A program made the translations under genes and the position numbers. The notes under the pieces were generated by a model that was not told the origin of the DNA, made no database searches, and was given only the letters and a program-made list of their open reading frames with translations. From contig JAZHRO010000022.1 in the NCBI GenBank assembly GCA_037157565.1, forward strand, positions 7,006,001 through 7,070,000: a DNA stretch of 64,000 bases, given 5' to 3'. Positions 56,874-64,000 of the stretch are shown here, one piece after another. Position 1 is the stretch's first letter, and the number at the start of each line of letters is the position of its first letter. This DNA comes from Thalassia testudinum. Taxonomy: Eukaryota > Streptophyta > Magnoliopsida > Alismatales > Hydrocharitaceae.

Positions 56874-58505
56874 CGCTGAATGAGCCGACTTTTCGCTTTG
56901 CGTTATAGTATTTAAGTGGTGGAAAAATCGACTAATCAAAAAAATGAAAATAACCACTCACAGAAGAGTAGGTCGTGTCCACAGGGAGGTAATTATGCAA
57001 TAAATTCTTAATTATTTTATAGTATTTCGGATAGTGCGAAATTCCTATTAAAATCTGACATAAAATGCGAAGGAAAGTAGATTCGCAATAACTTAAAAAG
57101 ATAAGGGTATATGTGCAGTTTTCCCTCACTGAAATCTTCAATAAATTTATGATGAATTTATGCAATTTTTATGTGACGTGTACTAGAGAAAATTAGTACT
57201 TAAGCCCAAAAATCAATCTTGAAACTAGTGAATATCAATAACATGCAATTATAATGAAATATGAGTGTTCATGTGCAATTGCACCACAATAAAATAATAA
57301 TAAATCAAAAATCAAATGTTGGCAATGGCAGCAAATGTAATTTTTAATTAACTCCAAAACAGAGCATTTATTGCCGTGGCTTGTGCGCATAAGAGGAGGA
57401 GAGACGGACGTCGAGGCTGCCGCTAGAGATCACCCTGCTCAGGTCGCACTCGATGGTGGTGACGGCGTGGCTGATGGTGGCCTGTGGTGGCTGGAAGAAG
57501 GATGGGAAGGTGGCTAGCGGTGAGCAATGCACCGGGTAGGGGCAGGCGCTGGATGAGTGGTGCGTGCGCTGCGGTGCGCTGGAGGCGAGGGGAGCGCCAG
57601 GCGCTGGCTTGAGGCGGCTCTGAAGAACTTGGCGTGCGGTGCCTGCTAGGACGATGGAGGCACTGAAGGGAGGCAGACCTGCGGGGCCTGGAAGGTGCGG
57701 AGCAGCGCCTACGGTGTAGAGTGCCTACGTTGGAGTGCCTACGGTGCGGTTGGGCTGCGGTGCGGGCAGAGGTGGCGTGAGCGCCTGTAGCAGGGGGCGG
57801 TGGAGGATGGATGGGCGCGTGTGCGGCTAAAGGCAGGATGGGTTGCGGTGCTGGCAGGGGTGGATGCAGCGCCTGCAGAGGGTTGAAGTGCTGCGCTTGG
57901 TGTTGAAGGGAGGAAGCGCTGAAAGGAGGATGCGGCTGGAGATAAGCGCACGGAGAAAGAGTAGGGCGCGCTCCTGCGTGGGGAAGATGCAGATCCGGGC
58001 GCGTGGGGAAGGCTGTGGTAGTGGCGTTGGAGAGGTTGGAGCTCACTTGATGGCAGTGGAGAAGATAGAGGAAGTTGTGCACAGTGCACGCTGGAATTGT
58101 TCCCCGCAAGGGGGGAGATGGCCCTCGTTCTTCTCTCAACCTCCTCTCTTTAGCTCCTCTTTCTCCCAGCATGCCCAATCAAGGGATTTTCAAATCCCTT
58201 TTCTAATTTTGGCAGGAGGCTGTTGGGGAGACACTGGCGGCTGTTGAGGGTGGCTGATAGAGATGGAAATGAGTAGCCACCGGTTATTTGAAAGGGTAAT
58301 TTATCCTTTCCTTCTCATTCTTCTGCCACTTATTTTTCCTGCACATAAAAAGAACATAATCATTACACATTAAATTATAGAATGTTATAAAATTAAATCA
58401 TAATGTATACAATTATTCTATAACTTAGTGTAGTTATTAACAAACCTGAAATGTACAATTAAAGTTACTTAGACGTAATATTAGTCCATTAAAATGGACT
58501 CATCA
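56874..58505 (-). repeat. LTR B (3' LTR) of the GC-rich family
   Basis: The right edge is GGACTCATCA and is followed by a polypurine tract, so it is a 3' LTR of a minus-strand element extending right. The left edge is degraded (CGCTGAATGAG). A G-rich block on plus is at 57370-58250, and a 251-codon sense frame lies at 58178-57423. Confidence 0.7.
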
Positions 58506-58545
58506 AATACCTCCTTGCCTAAGATTTGTTAGTCCCTAGCAAAAA
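58506..58545 (-). promoter_or_regulatory. Polypurine tract and hairpin of LTR B element
   Basis: Plus ATACCTCCTTGCCT is the tract on the element strand. TTTGTTAG-TCC-CTAGCAAA (58525-58545) is the conserved hairpin with one mismatch. Confidence 0.6.
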
Positions 58546-60112
58546 TGAATAATAGAAGTAATCAGAAGACTTTTTCTTTTCTTATTTCAAAACTTTAGAA
58601 ATTCAGACAAATGTGAAGTGCTGATAGCCGAGGTAACAGATCCAAGTGAAAGAGCCAATTCGCATTGGGAGTTCGTATATCACCCTTGGAAAATATTTCT
58701 GTCGGGATAGGCAACTACTTCCCTCGGGGATAAAGCAGATGATAATCTGTAATTTGACCCCGACGTTTGGCTTAGGTAGGAGATATCGAGTTGAATGGAT
58801 TTGTATTTGGTGGCACACACTCATTTGGTGCTACATATAGTCTAGTACTGCAGACTCTAGATCTCTAGACTATTAGACAAGTCAACTTTGAGAGAGGCTA
58901 TACAACTGTACTCTCTTGATGTTCCTGGGCACTCTCTTTTCTTTCTTTCTGAGATCACGAATCTCACCAGATTTAGAAATTGTACTTACTATTTGGTGGC
59001 CTCACATGGCATCTATACTTCAATTAAAGTCCTAATAACTCTACAACTAAGTTAGAGTTCTCAACCAGTATTCAGGTGATCAGAAATACTAGAAGGTAGG
59101 TATGGGTTATATTTGGTGAAACGCGATAGGTGTTCTGTTGCCTCAGAAACAGTGTTACATCATACACTTGGACTTTTTCTTTTTTGTAATATAACTTTTT
59201 CTTCTTTTTCTTCTTCTTTTTCTACTTCTTTTCTCTTTTCTTCTTTTATATATATATATATTTCTTATTTTTGTTTCTTTTTCAATCAACACAACACAAT
59301 ACTGACTTTTATTTACGAGGCATTATTAGGGATGATGATGGTCAAGAGGAAGTTGTGTAGCTTATTTGGTGGAAGTGCCTATTCTCGACACTGGGAAAGA
59401 ATGGATAGGACATGCGTATTTCTGACCTTTGACACTATCACCCTCCTTCAGCTGAGGACTCTATGAAGGACGGTCGTAACCATCCACCATAGTCATAGCT
59501 TTATTAAGACTCAATCTTTGTGTATCTGCCTTATTTGGTGACTCTCAGGAATTCACACAAAGTACGTACACAGGAATAGAGAGTGAAAACTACGCCTAAC
59601 TCTGAAGTATCATTATCGAATTATGCAAAACTTAAGAGTTCTTGCACTAGACTTAGCGCACCAGTAATCTCTCTACTTTCTTCTCACAATTATGAGGTGG
59701 ATCTACTAGAAGATAGTATGCCTGACTCCCTATGAACTGTTCAAGGATTCAGTAGACTTACAAATGCTCATTGGTTTTCCTCAAGGATCTATTACCAAGT
59801 CTACGTCCACGTGAAATAAATGTACTGGATTCTAAACTTAAGAAATAATTCAAGAAGAAAAACCTCCAATGACAAAGGTATTTTGCTAGGGACTAACCCA
59901 ATCAGCTCAAGAAAAGAGAATTTTTTTTTATATGCTAACCTAAATGCATGAATGCACCTAAAATGCAAATGCACTACCCCATGCCTAAATCCTATAATGT
60001 CCCCATTGTAAAATTAAAACAAGAGGAGAAAGGAAAGAATCACCTAATTTACCGCTGGGTTGCCTCCCAACAAGCGCTGTGTTTTCTGTCAGCAGCCTGA
60101 CTAAGAAGGAAC
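58546..60112 (-). other. 3' untranslated region of LTR B element
   Basis: No gene supported. The internal polypurine-like motif is at 59975-60010. The post-pol motif AGCGCTTGTTGGGAGGCAAC (element strand) is at 60059-60078. A T-rich and TA-repeat stretch lies at 59170-59285. Confidence 0.5.
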
Positions 60113-60762
60113 CTATAAGTCTGGTTCCAAACAGAAAAGTTTAGGCCCTAAGAATATGCGTAACAGCGCAGGCCTAGAAAACAGGTAACCATGAACGTTG
60201 GCAAGCTGATGATGCAATGTAATTCCAAATGCTCGCCAGAAGAAATGAAAACAGAAAATCTCGTTGGCTACCTGGGGAGGTCTAGGAATAAGAAAGGGAA
60301 TATGAAAAGAAGCCTCCCGAAACGGAATAAGTGGAGGATAACAAGGATCCTCCAAAGTAGGATGGGTTTTAAAAGATATATATACATAATTAGTTCAAAC
60401 CCTTGAATGGCGAGAGTAAAAGTACAAGCATCAATCCATACTCGCCATTCTACCCTAGGATGTACTGGCCTGATATATTCTCCTGAAAGAATGTACATGA
60501 GCAGAGATCTGAGCCAAGGATCGGTTAGGGAGTATAAGAGTTGTTTGTAGTGTTGGAAGGTAATGGTTAAGTCCAATGAGGGCTTAGTTGGTGTTAGGTC
60601 CAATTCCAACAATGATTTAGATTGTGTACACTCCCTAACAGTAGTAGACAACTTCAAGTTATCCTGCCTAGCATTAATGATCGGAGTCATATTTGAATCA
60701 AGGGTAGACTCCAAATTACAACTTTTTGATGGTAGGGTCAAAAATGTAAGAATCATTATCAT
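60113..60762 (-). pseudogene. Unknown ORF remnant of LTR B element
   Basis: Two overlapping frames (60762-60268, 164 codons; 60355-60113, 80 codons) suggest a frameshifted protein remnant. I do not recognise it. The first frame has TFQHYKQLLYSLTDPWLRS and VEWRVWIDACTF, then becomes hydrophobic, which may only be a wrong-frame effect after the shift. It lies next to the post-pol motif. The element body ends at about 60840, where another LTR begins. Confidence 0.3.
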
Positions 60763-60840
60763 TCAGCTCATCCCCAAATTCGTTTGGTTCACTGAAATAT
60801 TTGTCGGGGTGTATATGTGATTCATTAGGAGTTGGATCAG

Positions 60841-61530
60841 TATCCTCAATTATTTTTAATTAGCGACGGCTATAAGCATCGCTGTAAGTCTGCCAGTCTG
60901 TCGTTGAAAATCCATTGTAGCTCATGCATCGCTGGCGCTGTGCTGGCACTCTCCGCACGCGCGCACGCTTCACGCGATGGTGCTGCGCTGCATGCATGCA
61001 TGCCTCTACGCGCGCGCGTGCACCCGCACTGCTGTGCGCGTGCACAGGGGCAGCCTAGGTTGCACCACGTGGTGTAATCTGGGTCGTCCATCTTCTTTTC
61101 ATTGTAAGGGCTGCTACAGAGGTCAGATTGGGTTGATTTTCGTACCGTTAGGATGCAATCGTTGACCTGAATCCATTCGCGTGGTCGGATTTGTCATTTG
61201 AAGCTTCGAATTATGTTCCCTAGTCCCTTGGCCGTTGATCTTCCTCGGACAAAATATGGTGCTATGGGACTTCGATTGAGGCGATTTCAGAAGCGTTGGA
61301 CTCCAATCGTCGTCTTGATCAAATCTGTATGGTCGATTGACAATCCGAGGCTCCGAAATAAATATCCTTCTCTCCTGACCATAAAAAGGACCTAATTAAC
61401 CTAAAATATATACAACTACTCTAAATGAAGAATGATGCATGCTATGCAATGTTTATAGCATGAAATGCAAATCTAAGCCTAGGAACATGCATGATTAGGC
61501 ATTTTATCACGAATTTAAGCGAGTTTATCA
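60841..61530 (-). repeat. 3' LTR, left-truncated, of the pol-bearing Athila-like element
   Basis: The right edge GAGTTTATCA touches a polypurine tract. The sequence aligns with the U3 halves of copy 1 and 2 LTRs: a GCGACGG...ATCGCTG palindrome remnant at 60865, a CG-rich block, the palindrome CACCACGTGGTG (61063-61074), the U3 block (61100-61210), and GATGCATGCTATGCAATG (61433-61450). Only about 690 bp of an expected 1.7 kb remain, so the left part is lost at the junction with the LTR B element. Confidence 0.75.
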
Positions 61531-61567
61531 TACCCCCATACTTACTTTTTGCTAGTCTCTAGCAAAA
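61531..61567 (-). promoter_or_regulatory. Polypurine tract and hairpin, pol-bearing element
   Basis: Plus TACCCCCATACT touches the LTR. TTTTGCTAG-TCT-CTAGCAAAA (61547-61567) is a perfect 9-bp-arm hairpin, identical in its arms to that of copy 1. Confidence 0.75.
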
Positions 61568-62905
61568 TTAACCTAGATGCTATGTATAACAATAGAATCA
61601 TGATTTGATTATTTAGGCAAAATTCATCGATTCGTTTAGGAAATCTCAACCCGAAGACCTAATCACAAAGATTCAACAGTGCCCAGGTGTCTGCCAGAAT
61701 GCAGACCGTCCAAGCCCTCACCTTATTTAAACACAAAAAATTTATTCATTTTCTTCATTTCTAATTTTTTGTAATTTTTTTGGAGTTTGAGAGTTTCGAG
61801 ATAACTTTTTATGGTTACCCGACCTGCCCAAGACTCAAAAAGGACTCTAAATGCTAAGCATCTTGTGAAAATGGTGAAAGACTCACTAGACGGCTGTTGA
61901 AATGGACTTCGGATTTCTACGACCCTAAGTAACCTTACCTAGAGGTTTATCTTTTCGAACGGTAGGTTTCTTCCTACTTCTTTTATTTATGGGGTCAACA
62001 CAAGGGCGAGCCCAGTGTATATCTCCTTGGCTTATTCTACTCCCCCACTTCTTCCCTAAGTGTTTTGGGAATTTTTGTACATTTTTGTGAGCTGGGCTCT
62101 GGTCAACCGGCCAATGGGCTGTTACCTACGGCAACTTGCCAGCCATACTCGTGTGGTGAAGTGTGGTTTTATTTATTTATTTTTATTTATTTTCTCCTTT
62201 TTCTATTATATATATATTTCTTTTTATCTTTTTTTTCTAAGTAGGTGGCTTCCCTGATCTAAGATTTACCTAAAGGCAGTATAAAGAAAATGATCTTATG
62301 GCTGAGCTCTGGACAACTAGCCGATGAGTTGTTACCACCAACAACTTGCTAGTCATACCACCCAAGTCGGTCCATTAGCTACCTGATTTCCATAAAAACC
62401 ACAGGAAAGTGAGTCAGTGCGAATAGTGTGTAGATGCTTCGCCTTAAAAATCCCTCCAAATCAAAGGGCAGGTTGATAAGTTGCATACTTATCATCCTAA
62501 TTTATTTACCAAATTAAAATGAATTTGGATTGGTGAGGACTCGAGACTAAGTCCACATTCGAGTGGACACCCGGACTAATTAAGCTCGAGGGCTTGAAAA
62601 ATCTAAGTATTCAGATCTCAAAGTGTCAAATTCTAAAGTTTGCAACTCTTAATGCCTAAGTTTTCATCTCCTAATTCTCTCTTTTTTTTTAATAGAAAAA
62701 TAGGAAATTACTATTATGGTTGACGAACAGATTCATAAGCAATATCCACCACCCCATGCTTAGCTAATGTAATGTCCTCATTGTTAAAAATGAAAGCATA
62801 CAGGAGAGTAGAAGTGGAAGAATAACACCTAGATTTTGTGAGATTCAGGTCAGCTCGGAACAGTCTTTACACGTGCTGAGTTTAGTGCCTTCAGCTAGGC
62901 AATGA
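61568..62905 (-). other. 3' untranslated region of pol-bearing element
   Basis: Collinear with the 3' UTR of copies 1 and 2, including the duplicated motif (62088-62147 and 62302-62358) and the internal polypurine-like motif (62747-62785). Confidence 0.7.
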
Positions 62906-62919
62906 TCGACCTACGGTGG

Positions 62920-64000
62920 TTAGGGCAAGGTAAAAGTAACCTTGTCTGAGATGGGTTCAAGGAGCACATGGTCAACAAAGGGTTTGAGATACTGTCCGTT
63001 GACCTTAAAAGAATTACCCATCTTTGGGTCAGAGATTTCAATGGCCCCATTAGGGAAAATCCACTCAATAACGAACGTGCCATCCCACTTAGACCTAAGT
63101 TTGCCGGGGAAGAGCTTCAATCGAGAATTAAAAAGCCAGACCTTCTGGTTCGATTCAAAGCTCTTTCGTGAAATCATCTAGTCATGGAGAGCTTTGGTAC
63201 TTGCCTTATAAATCTTGGAATTTTTATAGGCATCGTTTCTAAGCTCCTCCAACTCAGATAGTTGGAGTTTCCTTATTTTCCTGGCTAACTCTAGGTCCAA
63301 ATTACATTTCCTGATGGCCCAAAATGCTCGGTGTTCTAGTTCTACGGGAAGATGACATGCCTTACCGAATACCAGACAAAACGGAGACATACCGATAGGC
63401 ATTTTGTACGTCGTACAGTAGGCCTAAAGTGCATCGTCAAGCTTTTGGGACCAATCCTTCCAATTAGGCCTCACAGTTTTCTGCAAAATGTTTTTAATCT
63501 CCCGATTGGAGACCTTGGCCTGTCCGTTCGTCTGGGGGTGGTACGGTGTGGAAATCCGATGATTCACCTTGTATTTCCCTAGTAAATTCTAAAAGTGGGC
63601 ATGAGTGAAATGTGTGCCACCATTACTAATAATTGCCCGAGGAACCCCAAACCGATCAAAGATATTCTTCTTCACAAAATCGATGACCACCTTGTGGTCA
63701 TTGGTCCGGGTGGGGATTGCCACAATCCATTTGGACACATAATCAACAGCGACCAGAATATACTGGTGTCCAAATAAAGGAGGGAAGGGTCCCATGAAGT
63801 CGATGCCCCAAATGTCAAAAATTTCGATGGGAAGTATTGGGTTCAAGAGTATCATATCTCTCTTAGGCATGTTCCCAAGTGTCTGGCATCAGGTGCACAA
63901 CTTTGAGAATTCCTAGGCATCCTTCAATAATGGCGGCCAATAGAATCCAAATTGCAAGATTTTTGCTGCTGCCTTTTTCCCAAAAAATTGTCCACTGCAC
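62920..64000 (-). pseudogene. Integrase, Athila-like, C-terminal three quarters, broken
   Basis: From the right edge come the end of the zinc-binding domain (a KAAAKILQFGFYWP segment, then CQTLGN with a stop in place of the residue between the last two Cys), the core with [14 protein letters not shown] (near 63800), IISNGGTHF (near 63625) and a QAKVSNREI segment (near 63530), then [20 protein letters not shown] (63380-63320), and the C-terminal domain FPGKLRSKWDGTFVIEWIF and GAIEIS (63110-63030). The second catalytic Asp is Asn and the catalytic Glu is Lys, both consistent with G-to-A changes, and stops lie near 63588, 63420 and 63178. This copy is inactive. Confidence 0.85.

Larger units (their letters stand above)
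60841..64000 (-). mobile_element. Pol-bearing Athila-like element, 3' part (continues beyond window)
   Basis: LTR (60841-61530), polypurine tract and hairpin (61531-61567), 3' UTR (61568-62905) and integrase (62920-64000) in minus-strand order. The LTR and 3' UTR are homologous to those of the non-autonomous elements. Gag, protease and RT would lie to the right of 64000. Confidence 0.85.

Noticed and set aside
54744..58505. LTR A and LTR B as the two ends of one short element
   Set aside because: The 217-base spacer has neither primer site nor polypurine tract, while LTR B has a polypurine tract on its right side, so B belongs to an element extending right.

Overview
This window is repetitive plant nuclear DNA. 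I see no convincing host gene, rRNA, tRNA gene or CRISPR array. Almost everything I can assign is a retroelement. The plant assignment rests on Ty3/gypsy elements with Athila-type gag and pol and an Asp-tRNA-like primer site (TGGCGCC-NTTGCC), a Ty1/copia element with the initiator-Met primer site TGGTATCAGAGC and a plant UBN2-type Gag, a degenerate plant L1-type LINE with a zf-RVT region, and a tRNA-derived SINE. I cannot name the species.

Layout: (1) 1-4472 is the 3' part of a plus-strand non-autonomous LTR element (copy 1), ending against a LINE fragment (4473-5365). (2) 5366-9769 is unassigned, with an AT-rich block (7720-8460) and a strong fold-back at 8506-8578. (3) 9770-14965 is the 5' part of a minus-strand Athila-like element (gag and protease, leader, primer site, 5' LTR). 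(4) 14966-22642 is mostly unassigned, with a second LTR of that family at 17840-19319. (5) 22643-30417 is a complete minus-strand non-autonomous element (copy 2) with perfect TCTAC target-site duplications and no gag or pol. (6) 30423-33404 is flanking DNA with a complete SINE (33125-33300) and a probable old LTR junction at 32469. (7) 33405-53295 is a full-length minus-strand Athila-like element with AAGGT duplications. It is interrupted by a short Sirevirus-like copia element (35177-40167, GAATT duplications) inside its 3' LTR and by a solo LTR (48803-50614, CCCAA duplications) inside its 5' leader. (8) 53301-54743 carries a copia-like LTR remnant. (9) 54744-60840 holds two LTRs of one GC-rich family and part of an element body. 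(10) 60841-64000 is the 3' end of another Athila-like element (LTR, 3' UTR, integrase) running out of the window.

How the parts relate: the non-autonomous elements (copies 1 and 2) share U3 sequence and the whole 3' untranslated region with the pol-bearing element at 61-64 kb, but carry an unrelated acidic ORF where gag-pol should be. This suggests a parasite/helper pair. Most of the Athila-type elements also share short cis motifs: a 9-bp-arm hairpin just upstream of the polypurine tract, an internal second copy of the polypurine motif, and in two of them a palindrome in the leader. All coding regions are broken by stops or frameshifts, so nothing here looks capable of moving unaided. The copia insertion looks the youngest, since its LTRs differ at only about a dozen sites.
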